A stretch of 58,780 nt of DNA from Candidatus Zixiibacteriota bacterium (GCA_024641335.1 JAHEDG010000002.1:1-58780), one strand, 5' to 3'; shown: positions 35,650 to 44,907, counted from the first letter of the stretch. Numbers and translations: made by a program. Notes: generated by a model not told the origin, from the sequence alone.

Positions 35650-36336
35650 ATGGTCAAAGTAACTTTTATAGGACATTCCTGTTTCGCGCTTGATAACGGT
35701 TCGGAGAAGATTCTCATAGATCCGTTCATTACCGGAAACCCGGTGGTCAAGGCCGGCGGCGCGCCGGTGAAGGCCGATTTCATTCTGGTAACCCATGGTC
35801 ACGGAGATCATCTCGGAGATGCCATATCACTGGCGAAAGAGAATAAGGCCACGATCATCGCCAATTATGAACTATGCACTTATTGTCAGTCGCAGGGGGT
35901 CGAAAAAGTTCATCCGATGCATATAGGAGGCGGCAATAAGTTTTCCTTCGGCTCTGTAAAGCTGACCATCGCCCATCACGGCTCCACTCTCGGCGATAAG
36001 CTCCAGTATGGCGGCAATCCTGTCGGTTTTATTATTCGCACCGGCGGCAAGATTATCTATCATGCGGGAGATACAGGGCTCTTTCTGGATATGAAGCTGA
36101 TCGGCGAGTTGGATAAAATAGACCTGGCTCTTTTGCCGATAGGCGGGAATTTTACCATGGATATCCCGGACGCGGTCAAGGCCGTTGAGTTTTTAAGGCC
36201 GAAAAGGGCGATACCGATGCATTATAATACGTTCGATCTTATCGCCTGCGATCCGAAGGATTTCACCGGCGGTATCAAACCTTTCGGCGCCGAGGGAATT
36301 GTCCTTGGATTCGGCGAAACATACGAATTGAATTAA
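35650..36336 (+). CDS. UPF0173 metal-dependent hydrolase (metallo-beta-lactamase fold)
   Basis: A 228-residue protein of the UPF0173 group (YtkL-like) with the metallo-beta-lactamase fold. Zinc motifs are visible: HGHGDHLGD near residue 50, HAGDTGLFLD near 140 and the final His in AIPMHYNTFD near 190. TFIGHSCFALDNG is the usual family start. An SD (ggagg) lies just before the ATG. Cytoplasmic. No substrate is established for the family; the neighbours give no hint. Confidence 0.88.
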   Translation: MVKVTFIGHSCFALDNGSEKILIDPFITGNPVVKAGGAPVKADFILVTHGHGDHLGDAISLAKENKATIIANYELCTYCQSQGVEKVHPMHIGGGNKFSFGSVKLTIAHHGSTLGDKLQYGGNPVGFIIRTGGKIIYHAGDTGLFLDMKLIGELDKIDLALLPIGGNFTMDIPDAVKAVEFLRPKRAIPMHYNTFDLIACDPKDFTGGIKPFGAEGIVLGFGETYELN

Positions 36337-36340
36337 TCAG

Positions 36341-37306
36341 ATGGAAACTATCCCGCATAAAACCCGGAATATTATTCTGTGCTTTTTTGTGCTTATTGCC
36401 TTTCAGGTTGCCGGGCATGACCTGGCCCTTGCCGATAACGCGGGCAGATTCATAGTTTATCCGGCGAACAATCTCTACGCCGATTCAGCCCGGTATTATC
36501 TCGAATATTATTATGAAAATCTATCGGCCCTTCTGGATTTCACCCTCGATACGACCGTATCGGTTTATATTGCCGACAGCGACGAGGAATTTCGGCGGTT
36601 GGTGACTTCGGCCTTCCCGGATTGGGGCGCGGCGGCCGCTTCGCTCGAAGACGCGTCCATAGTTATAAAATCTCCAAAATATATCAGGGTAGGCAAGACA
36701 TTCAGCGAATTGATCGGCCATGAACTGACTCATATAATGCTTTACAGGGCATCCGGAGGACTCTGGCTTCCGCGATGGATTCATGAAGGATTGGCCATGA
36801 AAGTCTCGGGGGAGTGGAATATCGGCCAGGATATTGTCGTGGCCCGGGCGGTCTGGACCGGACGGCTCTTGAATCTTTTTCGGCTGGAGGGATTAACCGA
36901 ATTTAACGGTGCCGAAGCCATGCTGGCCTATACGCAGTCTTATCTGGCCGTCTCCGACCTGATGGACGGCAAGGATCAGTATTTTCTGGCCGATATGCTG
37001 GAGTTCTACGAGGAAAAGAACGATTTTTACCGCGCGTTCAGAGCGGTCATTGGCGACGATTACATTAATTGGACAGATAACTGGTACGAAAGGACATCGA
37101 TGAATTACCATTTTTTCCTGTTCATATTCGATTCAAGGTTGTTCTGGATCGCCTTCTCCCTGTTTATTATATTTCTATTCCTGATGAAAAGAAGACAGGG
37201 CGGAAGGATTAAAAAAAGATGGAAAATAGAGGACAGAATCGATCCTGGCGATGATTCCTACAAACAGTATTATGACGGTTACTACGACGAAGAAAATCAG
37301 GTATAA
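36341..37306 (+). CDS. Membrane-anchored gluzincin peptidase (peptidase MA-like)
   Basis: A 321-residue protein with a signal peptide (about residues 10-32), a catalytic region with the zinc motif HELTH (near residue 127) and the third ligand in WIHEGLAMKVSG about 20 residues on, the peptidase MA pattern, then a C-terminal membrane span (about 260-282) and a basic, Asp/Tyr-rich cytoplasmic tail. The catalytic domain should face the periplasm. It begins four bases after the UPF0173 gene and overlaps the lpxL-like gene. Substrate unknown; envelope protein turnover is plausible. Confidence 0.72.
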   Translation: METIPHKTRNIILCFFVLIAFQVAGHDLALADNAGRFIVYPANNLYADSARYYLEYYYENLSALLDFTLDTTVSVYIADSDEEFRRLVTSAFPDWGAAAASLEDASIVIKSPKYIRVGKTFSELIGHELTHIMLYRASGGLWLPRWIHEGLAMKVSGEWNIGQDIVVARAVWTGRLLNLFRLEGLTEFNGAEAMLAYTQSYLAVSDLMDGKDQYFLADMLEFYEEKNDFYRAFRAVIGDDYINWTDNWYERTSMNYHFFLFIFDSRLFWIAFSLFIIFLFLMKRRQGGRIKKRWKIEDRIDPGDDSYKQYYDGYYDEENQV

Positions 37307-38168
37307 GATAGAATATGCCTTCGTGCTGTTTCTGATATTTTTTCTGAATCTTCTGCCTTACAGATTAGCTCTGTTGTTCGGAGATCTGATCGGATTTCTG
37401 GCTTTTTCGGTTTTCAGGATCAGGCGGAAAGTAACGCTCGATAACTTGAAAAACTCCTTTGATGATGGGTATTCTGATTCGGAGTATATCAAAATCGGAG
37501 CCCGGTCTTACCGAAATATCGCCAGGGGATTTATCGAGTACGGTCTGCTGCCGTCGCTCAGCAGAAAAGACCTGAGCCGATTTCTAAGCATTGATGGCGA
37601 AGAGAATCTTCGAAAAATAAGAGAGCTGGGCAAGGGGGCAGTATTGGTAACCGGTCATTTCGGCAGTTGGGAATTGATGGGCGCGTTTCTGAGCCGTCAG
37701 GGTTGGCCGGTCGATTATCTCGTGGGAGAGCAGCATAATTTATCGGTTAACAGGATTATGAACGATCACAGGGCCATATTCGGGATTGGATTGATCGAAA
37801 TGGGAGTGGCTGCCCGCGGGGTCATAAGAGCGGTTCGGGCCGGCCGGATGGTTTGCATGCTCTCCGATCAGGATGCCGGTTCCGACGGTGTAATAGTGAA
37901 ATTTCTCGGTCGGCCGGCGTCAACACCCAAAGGCCCGGCGGCTTTCTCTCTGAAAACCGGCGCTCCTCTGGCCTGCGGATTTATCGTTCGAACCGGCAGA
38001 AAGCAGGTGGTTGTCCTGGAATCACCCATCGAGTTTACACCTTCGGGCAATAAAGACGATGATATCAAGACTCTCACTCAGGCCTATACCACCCATCTGG
38101 AAAGATATGTCCGGAATTACCCGGATCACTGGTTCTGGCCGCACAGACGGTGGAAATCGACCACGTGA
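37272..38168 (+). CDS. lpxL: LpxL/HtrB-family lysophospholipid acyltransferase
   Basis: An approximately 298-residue acyltransferase of the lipid A late-acylation family. The N-terminal membrane span lies at about residues 15-40, the catalytic HX4E motif is HFGSWE, and SDQDAGSDGVIVKFLGRPASTP is the second conserved block, followed by HWFWPHRRWK at the C-terminus, which is characteristic. It adds a secondary acyl chain to lipid A or a related lipid at the inner membrane. Starts at 37251 and 37272 are both in frame; I choose 37272. The stop overlaps the comEC start as GTGA. Its presence supports a lipid A-type outer membrane. Confidence 0.88.
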   Translation: MTVTTTKKIRYKIEYAFVLFLIFFLNLLPYRLALLFGDLIGFLAFSVFRIRRKVTLDNLKNSFDDGYSDSEYIKIGARSYRNIARGFIEYGLLPSLSRKDLSRFLSIDGEENLRKIRELGKGAVLVTGHFGSWELMGAFLSRQGWPVDYLVGEQHNLSVNRIMNDHRAIFGIGLIEMGVAARGVIRAVRAGRMVCMLSDQDAGSDGVIVKFLGRPASTPKGPAAFSLKTGAPLACGFIVRTGRKQVVVLESPIEFTPSGNKDDDIKTLTQAYTTHLERYVRNYPDHWFWPHRRWKSTT

Positions 38169-40480
38169 TCGCCGATTCGGAATCGCTTTTCGCCCGACGT
38201 CCCGCGCTGACCGCTTTGATATTGCTGGTCATCGGGATACTGATCTCGACCGCAGTTAACGCCTATCACGTATTCTCTCTGGGACTTACCTTAGTTTCTA
38301 TATTTACCGTTTTATGGATGTATCTAACGGGAAAAACAAGGGGAGCCGGGATCGCCGCGGCAATATTGCTATTGGCCATAGGATGGTACCGGGCCGATAT
38401 CGCTTCCGGACCGCGTCTCCCCAACCACATAGGCCGTCTGGCTGAAATCGGTGGAATATCCGAATTTTACGGTCGAGTAACCGAGGAGCCGGATATCAGA
38501 AATGACAGAACCTATCTTATTGTGGAGGCCGATTCGGTTTCCGTCGGCGACTTGATGATTCCGACTTTCGGCAGGGTTCGGGTAAAAATCATTAATGGTG
38601 GTTCTCGGTACGATCACGCTGATATTTTGAGGATGACCGGATTTTTGTACAGTCCGCGAGGGGCCAGAAATCCCGGCGGATTCGATTACGGTTGGTTTCT
38701 GCGATCAAAAGAGATTTTCGCCGCCATGTCGGTCAGCGGCCCGCATGCCGTCGCTATTATAAAGAAGGGCGATTCCTTTCTCTCGGTTTTTGTTTCTCCT
38801 TTGAGAGAATACCTGGTCTCGATATCGAAAAGACATTTACCGGCGACATCGGCGGCGATTCTCTCCGGTTTTATCCTCGGCGAGCGGCGCGATATACCCC
38901 AGGGAATTCAAACCTTATTCAGGGATACCGGCACTCTTCATCTTATGGCTGTATCGGGATCCAATGTCGCTATGGTCCTGGCGGTGCTGTCGCTGCCTCT
39001 GGCGCTTTTTCGGGTTCGAAGGAGAGTCAGGGTTATCATTTTGATTCCGGCGATATTGTTTTTTGCCGTATTGACCAGGCTGGAACCGTCGGTAGTCAGA
39101 GCGTCGATAATGGCGGTGATAGGACTACTGGCCTACGGATGGACCCGAAAGCCCGATTACATCAATCTCTTGGGATTCGCGGGTTTGGTCATGCTTCTCT
39201 GGCGGCCGACACAGCTTTTCGATATCGGGCTGCAATTGTCTTTTGCCGCCACATTCGGGATAATTTACGCCGCTCCCCGGATCGCGGGGTGGTTTTCATT
39301 TTTGGACAAATACCATCTGGTCTGGCTGCGATGGTTTATTTCCCTTTCTCTGGCGACCCTGGCCGCCCAGGCGGCCGTTTTGCCGTTAATTGCCCGCTAT
39401 TTCAACAATATACCGATATCGGGGCTGGCGGCCAATATACCGGTAGGACTGTTGGCCGGTTTTTCCACCAGTTTCGGAATTCTTTTTTACTTTCTATCTG
39501 TTTTCGGCGACTGGATGGCCAACCTGACAGCTATCCCTTTGCGTTTTATTCTGGATTGGGTAGTGTATCTTCTAAGGTTCTTTTCGACATTGCCTTATGC
39601 CAACATCAAGGCTCCGTCCCTAAGCTGGCCGGCGGTTGCCGCTTATTGGGCAATTTTATATATGACCTATGAATATACTGTCAATCGACGATTAAGCGGG
39701 AATAGTATTATCGCCGGGCTTCTATTCCTTAATGTTACAATCTGGCAGTATTATTTTACCGAAAATCCTGAATGGAAGATCGATTTTATCGATATCGGGC
39801 GGAACCGAGGCTGGATTTTTACCGGGAATGACGATAAGGCCATAGCCTGTTTTGACCTGTACGATACCGATGATGCCGCGGACAGGGTTTTGATACCGTA
39901 TCTTTACAGTTACTATGGCGGCCGGTTGGATTATCTTCTGACATCAACTCCTGGTTCTCCACAAATCGGCGAACTGGTTCGATATTTTTCTCCTATTGTC
40001 TTTTCCGTCAATGATTTGTCCCAAACGAACCGGGGTCCGGAAATTGGCAGAAGCGAAAATCAGTCAGCCCTGCCTGATTACGTTAAGGTTGTGTGGGGAG
40101 AATCCGATAATAAAGATGACGGGAGTTATGATTATCCCGGTATACAGATTAATACTAATGATGGTGTGTTAATTATGACCGCGTGGATGGGTACGGAAAT
40201 TTTAAAAGGCTATCATCCGGAAGAAAATATAAAACTTCTGGAAATGTCCTGGAGCGTTTACGCCCAGAGTCGGGGCAAAATGATAATCGATGATCTCGAT
40301 CCTGAAGTCGTTGTTTTTTCTCCCGATCGATATTCTGTGGCCATGCCACGTGACCGCGCCCAATTAACCCACAATCAAAACCGGGTCTATTCGACTTCGA
40401 TCTGCGGTGGATTCGAGTTTTCTTACGATGGCCGTATAACTCGAATAAGAATGATGAAACCGATTTTAACCGAGGAGTAG
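38165..40480 (+). CDS. comEC: ComEC/Rec2-family DNA-internalisation channel with degenerate C-terminal domain
   Basis: An approximately 771-residue protein: N-terminal membrane spans, an OB-fold/DUF4131-like soluble region (about 80-200) and the Competence domain with LHLMAVSGSNVAM near residue 260 and about eight more spans. The C-terminal part (from about residue 535) aligns with the metallo-beta-lactamase-like nuclease domain (DFIDIGRNRGW for the usual FxDVGQGD), but the metal motif HxDxDH is replaced by LTSTPGSPQIGEL. A GTG start at 38165 overlaps the lpxL stop; GTG 38150 is an alternative. ComEC passes single-stranded DNA through the inner membrane during transformation, consistent with the surrounding pilus genes. 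Confidence 0.85.
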   Translation: MIADSESLFARRPALTALILLVIGILISTAVNAYHVFSLGLTLVSIFTVLWMYLTGKTRGAGIAAAILLLAIGWYRADIASGPRLPNHIGRLAEIGGISEFYGRVTEEPDIRNDRTYLIVEADSVSVGDLMIPTFGRVRVKIINGGSRYDHADILRMTGFLYSPRGARNPGGFDYGWFLRSKEIFAAMSVSGPHAVAIIKKGDSFLSVFVSPLREYLVSISKRHLPATSAAILSGFILGERRDIPQGIQTLFRDTGTLHLMAVSGSNVAMVLAVLSLPLALFRVRRRVRVIILIPAILFFAVLTRLEPSVVRASIMAVIGLLAYGWTRKPDYINLLGFAGLVMLLWRPTQLFDIGLQLSFAATFGIIYAAPRIAGWFSFLDKYHLVWLRWFISLSLATLAAQAAVLPLIARYFNNIPISGLAANIPVGLLAGFSTSFGILFYFLSVFGDWMANLTAIPLRFILDWVVYLLRFFSTLPYANIKAPSLSWPAVAAYWAILYMTYEYTVNRRLSGNSIIAGLLFLNVTIWQYYFTENPEWKIDFIDIGRNRGWIFTGNDDKAIACFDLYDTDDAADRVLIPYLYSYYGGRLDYLLTSTPGSPQIGELVRYFSPIVFSVNDLSQTNRGPEIGRSENQSALPDYVKVVWGESDNKDDGSYDYPGIQINTNDGVLIMTAWMGTEILKGYHPEENIKLLEMSWSVYAQSRGKMIIDDLDPEVVVFSPDRYSVAMPRDRAQLTHNQNRVYSTSICGGFEFSYDGRITRIRMMKPILTEE

Positions 40481-40485
40481 AAGAT

Positions 40486-41658
40486 TTGAGTTTCGCCGGG
40501 AATCTAAAGACAGTCTCATTGCCCGATATGTTTCAGTTGATTTTCTCGTCGAAGATGACGGGGAATCTGACAGTCAGCAAGGAAAAAGCCAAGAGGCAGA
40601 TATTCTTCCGAAACGGCATGCTAATCTATGCCATGTCCACCGACGAGCAGGATCTATTCGGCAACATTCTTTTAAAAAAGGGCCGGATATCGCGCGAGGA
40701 ACTAAACAAGGTTCTGGTCGGACAAAAAGGCGGGAAGAAAATCGGGGCTATTCTGGTCGAGAAAAATCTGTTTACGCGCGAGGAAGTAATAGATTGTCTG
40801 AAGATTCAGATCGAAGAGATTGTATACGGGTTGTTTGGGTGGAAAGACGGTGAGTTCGAATTCCATCAGGGGCAAACTCCTCCCGAAGACGCTATCCAGA
40901 CCGAAATCAATCCGATGAATATTATAATGGAGGGAACTCGCAGAATTGACGAGTGGGAGGAATTGAAAAAAGTCCTGCCGAGCGATTCCACTCCGGTAGA
41001 GCTGGTGCGAGATCCGATTATCAAATCGGGCGAATTGAAGCTCTCCAAGAACGAGATTGTGGTCATGGCCATAATTGGATCCGGAAAAAAGATATCGACG
41101 ATTCTCGAAGAGAGTTTCCTGGATCGGTTCCTTACCAGCAAGGCATTGGCCAACCTGCTGAGAGACGGCCTGATCACGACATTAAAGGAAGTGGTGGAGG
41201 AAAAATCGGCCGAACACGAACAGAAGGCGCTGGCTGAACTTCTGGCGCAAATCTATCTCGGCAATCTGAATTATATATTTGAAAATCTAAAGGAAAAGCT
41301 GGGCGGCAAGGGAGATAAAATTATCCAGGAGACTTTTCAAACTAATAAATCATATTATCCGAATCTGAACAGCAATTTTATCACCGATACCGGCGAGATT
41401 AATTTCGATCTTTTTCTGGAGATGTACAAAAAGCTGCCGCAGGAAGCCCGCATATGGAAAATAGTCTCCAGTTTTAATTCTTTGCTTAACGATTACTTGA
41501 ACACGGTTCAAAAAAGTCTGGGTTCTAAAGTTTATAAAAGATTGCTTTCCGAAGTCAGGATCAATATTCAAAACATCATAAACCGCAATAGGCAGTTATC
41601 AGTCAAATACGGGCTCGAGGAAGAATTTTCGAGGATACTGAGGGACAGGGAAAAATGA
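40486..41658 (+). CDS. DUF4388/PATAN-domain protein with an MshEN-like segment
   Basis: A 390-residue cytoplasmic protein, TTG start after gaggag. Residues 1-60 match DUF4388 (SLPDMFQLIFSSKMTGNLTV, QIFFRNGMLIYAMS), the PATAN-type domain found in regulators of pilus motility. Residues about 60-115 (LFGNILLKKGRISREEL, then KKIGAILVEKNLFTREEV) resemble the MshEN c-di-GMP-binding repeat also seen in the two PilB proteins here. The C-terminal half is helical and unassigned. It opens a run of roadblock and MglA genes leading into pilB-pilT-pilC, so I infer a regulator of pilus motors. Its stop overlaps the next start (ATGA). Confidence 0.7.
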   Translation: MSFAGNLKTVSLPDMFQLIFSSKMTGNLTVSKEKAKRQIFFRNGMLIYAMSTDEQDLFGNILLKKGRISREELNKVLVGQKGGKKIGAILVEKNLFTREEVIDCLKIQIEEIVYGLFGWKDGEFEFHQGQTPPEDAIQTEINPMNIIMEGTRRIDEWEELKKVLPSDSTPVELVRDPIIKSGELKLSKNEIVVMAIIGSGKKISTILEESFLDRFLTSKALANLLRDGLITTLKEVVEEKSAEHEQKALAELLAQIYLGNLNYIFENLKEKLGGKGDKIIQETFQTNKSYYPNLNSNFITDTGEINFDLFLEMYKKLPQEARIWKIVSSFNSLLNDYLNTVQKSLGSKVYKRLLSEVRINIQNIINRNRQLSVKYGLEEEFSRILRDREK

Positions 41659-42020
41659 ACAGGCTGACAGCCATAGCGACCGCGTTTTTCGTTCTGATAA
41701 ACTACAACTTGAGCTGGGCAATTTCCACATACGCGTACAACCTGGTTCAGGAGTCGCTGTTCTTATTATTTACCTCAGGATGTCTGGTCATCGCCTTGTT
41801 GATTTATCTCTCTTTGAAGGGGGGAAGTCTCGGAAATCCCTGGATCTTTATCGTGGCCGGATTCGCTTTCGCGGCAGTCGGAGGGATAATTAATCTTCTG
41901 GATGTAATTGGAATTTTCGTCCATGAATACGATCTTCGGCCGGCTAATCTGATAACAGCTTGTGGTTCAATGCTTTTACTGCTTTTAGGGCTTCTGCTCT
42001 ATAAAAGGAACCTGGATTAA
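41655..42020 (+). CDS. Small four-span membrane protein, hypothetical
   Basis: A 121-residue protein with four hydrophobic segments (about residues 4-22, 31-53, 60-86 and 95-115), short loops and a basic end. No family recognised. The ATG overlaps the stop of the DUF4388 gene as ATGA, so the two are translationally coupled, which suggests that this protein is its membrane partner. It is followed by a 78-base gap with no clear terminator or promoter. Confidence 0.6.
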   Translation: MNRLTAIATAFFVLINYNLSWAISTYAYNLVQESLFLLFTSGCLVIALLIYLSLKGGSLGNPWIFIVAGFAFAAVGGIINLLDVIGIFVHEYDLRPANLITACGSMLLLLLGLLLYKRNLD

Positions 42021-42098
42021 TTCTCTTGGATAATCTCTAAATTTCCCCGGCAATTTGTCGATAATTTATATGATTGAAAGCTACTTATAAGGATTGGT

Positions 42099-42938
42099 AT
42101 GATCGACTCGTTAGAACTTGAAGACCGAATTTCCAAATGCGAAAAAATACTGGCTTCGGATAAGAACAGCCAGATTTTCGCCGCATTGGCCGACGCCTAT
42201 CGCAAGAAAGGTGATGTCAATAAGGCTATGGAGGTATGCGTTCAAGGATTGAAAATTCATCCTAAATACGCTTCGGCGAGGGTGGTCATGGCCAAGATAT
42301 ATATGGCTAGAAAAGATTACGATTCCGCCAAGAAGGAATTGAATCTGGCCATAGAATCGTCGGGGCGCTCCAGAGCCATAGATATTCTGGATGCTGAAAT
42401 ACTGATACACAGCGGAAGGCACATTAACGCCAAAGCTATTCTGGATAGGTTGTACGCCTCGGAACCGGAAGATGAAACGGTTAAAAATCTGCTTGCGATG
42501 CTGGCGGAATTAAAGGGCGAACAAGTTCACAGCCCGGCTCCGTCTTCACCAGCGAATGATCATCCCCCGGAAAGAGAATTAAGTTTGGCGGATATGGTGG
42601 GGATAATAAAAGTAATGCCGAGAGTTCTGGGGGTAGTGGCCATCAACGATTGCGGACTGGTTCTGGAAGGTCGGTTTGACGGTTCTGTATCGCATGAAAT
42701 TGCGGCGGCCTTATCGCGGGGAATTTTCGAGGTAATCTCAATCGGCTGCAACAGGATCAATCTTGGCGTGACCAGAGAGATTCTGATCGAGTCGCCGTCG
42801 TCAAAACTCTGGATATTCAACAAGGGGAATATCCTTTTGGCGATATTTGCCAGGGATGATGTCAGCATCGGTTCTTTGAAATTAAAGATAGATGAACTAT
42901 CGCAGAAACTGGAAAGTCACGCTGGAACAGCCGGATAG
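42099..42938 (+). CDS. TPR-roadblock/LC7 fusion protein
   Basis: A 279-residue cytoplasmic protein. Residues about 20-135 form three to four tetratricopeptide repeats (for example QIFAALADAYRKKGDVNKAM and ARVVMAKIYMARKDYDSAK). A Pro-rich linker (about 145-160) leads to a roadblock/LC7 domain (about 165-275; VLGVVAINDCGLVLEGRF). Roadblock proteins such as MglB bind and regulate Ras-like MglA; in Myxococcus the TPR protein SgmX is the MglA effector that promotes pilus formation. A fusion of both modules beside an MglA gene suggests a direct role in this G-protein switch. The function is an inference. Confidence 0.75.
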   Translation: MIDSLELEDRISKCEKILASDKNSQIFAALADAYRKKGDVNKAMEVCVQGLKIHPKYASARVVMAKIYMARKDYDSAKKELNLAIESSGRSRAIDILDAEILIHSGRHINAKAILDRLYASEPEDETVKNLLAMLAELKGEQVHSPAPSSPANDHPPERELSLADMVGIIKVMPRVLGVVAINDCGLVLEGRFDGSVSHEIAAALSRGIFEVISIGCNRINLGVTREILIESPSSKLWIFNKGNILLAIFARDDVSIGSLKLKIDELSQKLESHAGTAG

Positions 42939-42949
42939 GAGAGTCTGGA

Positions 42950-43396
42950 TTGAAAGGACCAAAAGAAAACGATAAATTCCAGATGGCCGTTAACTACGTA
43001 GCGGAATATTCTGGTGTCAAGGGATCGGTGATCACCGATCATGACGGTTTGGTGGTCGCCTATGGCCCGGCTGTAGGAATGGATAGTGAACTGTACGCCG
43101 CTCAGGGTCTGGAGATAGTCAATTCGATTAACAAGAGTGTCGCCAAACTTGTCAAGCCGGGCTGCAGCCATATTTCCATAAAAACAGACCAGGACTGGAT
43201 CACTATCGCACATACCTGCGTTTTCTACCTGATCGTGGCCGCCGACAAACAAGCCGATGATCTGCTTAATGTCCGGATTCAAAGGGCCCTCGAGATGATA
43301 TCAAGTCATGTGAAAGAAAAATACCCGACTGTTTCGACGCTGACGAAGCCGGTGTCGACAGGTTCGAAAAATAATTTGGAGGCATCTCATGTATAA
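42950..43396 (+). CDS. Roadblock/LC7 domain protein
   Basis: A 148-residue protein with a TTG start; most of the chain is a roadblock/LC7 domain (VKGSVITDHDGLVVAYGPA, then YAAQGLEIVNSINKSVAKL and TCVFYLIVAADKQAD). A C-terminal Ser/Thr/Lys-rich tail of about 30 residues follows. It overlaps the next roadblock gene by eight bases, so the two are probably made together and could heterodimerise. It is one of four roadblock domains around a single MglA-like GTPase. Confidence 0.75.
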   Translation: MKGPKENDKFQMAVNYVAEYSGVKGSVITDHDGLVVAYGPAVGMDSELYAAQGLEIVNSINKSVAKLVKPGCSHISIKTDQDWITIAHTCVFYLIVAADKQADDLLNVRIQRALEMISSHVKEKYPTVSTLTKPVSTGSKNNLEASHV

Positions 43397-43727
43397 TATT
43401 TTGGGCGATTTGAACAAAACTACCGGTATCAAAGGTTCGATGCTGGTGGGTAATGACGGTATAATTATTGCCGCCGATCTGGACAGTCAACTCGAGGATG
43501 AAACGGTCGGCGCCCTGGCGGCTTCGATTGTTTCCAACGTCTCCAAGGCTATGGAGCGGCTCAACCAGCATAATCCAGACAGGATTACGATCGAGGCGGA
43601 CGAGGGGAAGATATTCCTTAATGACGCCGGAATGGGTATCCTGGCCGTGGTTACCGATCCGGCTGTTAATGTTGGTATGGTCAGGTTGGAAATTAAAAAC
43701 GCTATTTCCAAGATCAAAGGACAGTAG
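43389..43727 (+). CDS. MglB-like roadblock/LC7 domain protein
   Basis: A 112-residue protein that is a minimal roadblock domain: TTGIKGSMLVGNDGIIIAAD, AASIVSNVSKAMERL, ITIEADEGKIFLNDAG, and ILAVVTDPAVNVGMVRLEI. Size and sequence are closest to MglB, the GTPase-activating partner of MglA in Myxococcus and Thermus. It lies 15 bases upstream of the MglA-like gene, the same mglB-mglA order seen in those organisms. I therefore regard it as the best candidate for the GAP among the four roadblock proteins. Confidence 0.8.
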   Translation: MYNILGDLNKTTGIKGSMLVGNDGIIIAADLDSQLEDETVGALAASIVSNVSKAMERLNQHNPDRITIEADEGKIFLNDAGMGILAVVTDPAVNVGMVRLEIKNAISKIKGQ

Positions 43728-43742
43728 AAGGGACCTTAACCG

Positions 43743-44882
43743 ATGGCATCGATAAATTACGCGCATAAAGAGATCATCTCAAAAATTGTGTATTACGGTC
43801 CGGGGCTTTCCGGGAAGACGACCAATTTGCAGTTTGTCTTCAAAAAAATACCGGCCGAAACCAGAGGAGAATTGATCAGTCTGGCAACCGACGCGGACAG
43901 AACGCTGTATTTCGATTTCTTGCCGGTAAATGTCGGTTCGATCCAGGGATTTGCCACCAAATTTCAGCTGTACACTGTCCCCGGCCAGGTCTATTATAAC
44001 GCCACCCGAAAGCTTGTACTGCGAGGTGTTGACGGTGTCGTGTTCGTAGCGGATAGTCAAAGAGAAAAAGCCGACGAAAATGTCGAATCGCTTCAAAATC
44101 TCAAGGATAATCTCGAAGAATATGGCTATGATATCACTACTATTCCACTGATAATTCAATATAACAAAAGGGATCTTCCCGGAGCGATGGAATTGGCTGA
44201 CCTGGAGAAACTTCTAAACCCGCAGGGATGGCCGTATTTCGAGGCGGTGGCCTCGACCGGCGATGGGGTTTTCAAAACCCTGAAGGCTATCAGCAAGCTT
44301 GTTCTGGAGCAGATCCGTACTAATAAGATGGGCGCCCCGAAGACTGTCAAGGCGGAGCCTGTGGCGGTTGGCGCGGCTGTTGGAGGAAGTTCGGCAGCCG
44401 CGGCTCCTATGGAACCGGAGCCGGTATCGCCTCCTCCTCCGGTGGCTGCTCCCGAACCAGAAACTCCGGAACAGGAAAGCGAAGTGGCGGGGATTGTCAA
44501 AGATTCCGACACCATGGCCAACGTGGTCGTTTCGGATTCACAGGCATTACCCGAAGCAGTTGAAGATAACGCCGATAATACGGAAGAAACTACCGAAAGA
44601 TCGGTTCTAAAAGAGGTCAGTCTGGACAACGGCGAATCAGGGGATTCGGAAGAAAGGTCCGGAAACGCGGCCGATGATGATTCCGGGGAAATATCCCGAG
44701 GGCCGATATACGGCACTATCGACGACGGCAATTCATTTGATGAAGAGGCCACCCAGCTTTCAAATTTGAGCTTGAAAAATCCTCTGTCGCTGGCTAAGCC
44801 CCAGATGGCTGAGAGTCGCAAGGTCAAAGGGAAGAAGGGAAAGTCAGGTCTTTTCGGTCTGTTCGGAAAATCGAAAAAATAA
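43743..44882 (+). CDS. mglA: MglA-like small GTPase with long disordered C-terminal tail
   Basis: A 379-residue protein. Residues 1-195 are a complete MglA-type GTPase: P-loop GPGLSGKTTNLQ (about 19-30), TVPGQVYYNATRKLVLRG (switch II region), VFVADSQREK and the base-recognition NKRD near residue 142. MglA proteins normally stop at about 195 residues. Here a roughly 185-residue tail follows: Ala/Pro/Glu-rich, strongly acidic, without predicted folds, ending in a basic, glycine-rich patch (KGKKGKSGLFGLFGKSKK). The acidic body and basic end look like a tether to a membrane, a polymer or a partner. The GTPase assignment is firm; the tail's role is open. Confidence 0.88.
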   Translation: MASINYAHKEIISKIVYYGPGLSGKTTNLQFVFKKIPAETRGELISLATDADRTLYFDFLPVNVGSIQGFATKFQLYTVPGQVYYNATRKLVLRGVDGVVFVADSQREKADENVESLQNLKDNLEEYGYDITTIPLIIQYNKRDLPGAMELADLEKLLNPQGWPYFEAVASTGDGVFKTLKAISKLVLEQIRTNKMGAPKTVKAEPVAVGAAVGGSSAAAAPMEPEPVSPPPPVAAPEPETPEQESEVAGIVKDSDTMANVVVSDSQALPEAVEDNADNTEETTERSVLKEVSLDNGESGDSEERSGNAADDDSGEISRGPIYGTIDDGNSFDEEATQLSNLSLKNPLSLAKPQMAESRKVKGKKGKSGLFGLFGKSKK

Positions 44883-44907
44883 TCTGAGGGATACAAGGAG
44901 GTCACCA

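Noticed and set aside
38692-39672. 326-residue open + strand frame
   Set aside because: Alternative frame within the comEC membrane domain; Arg/Gly-rich composition and no motif, while comEC itself is well supported.
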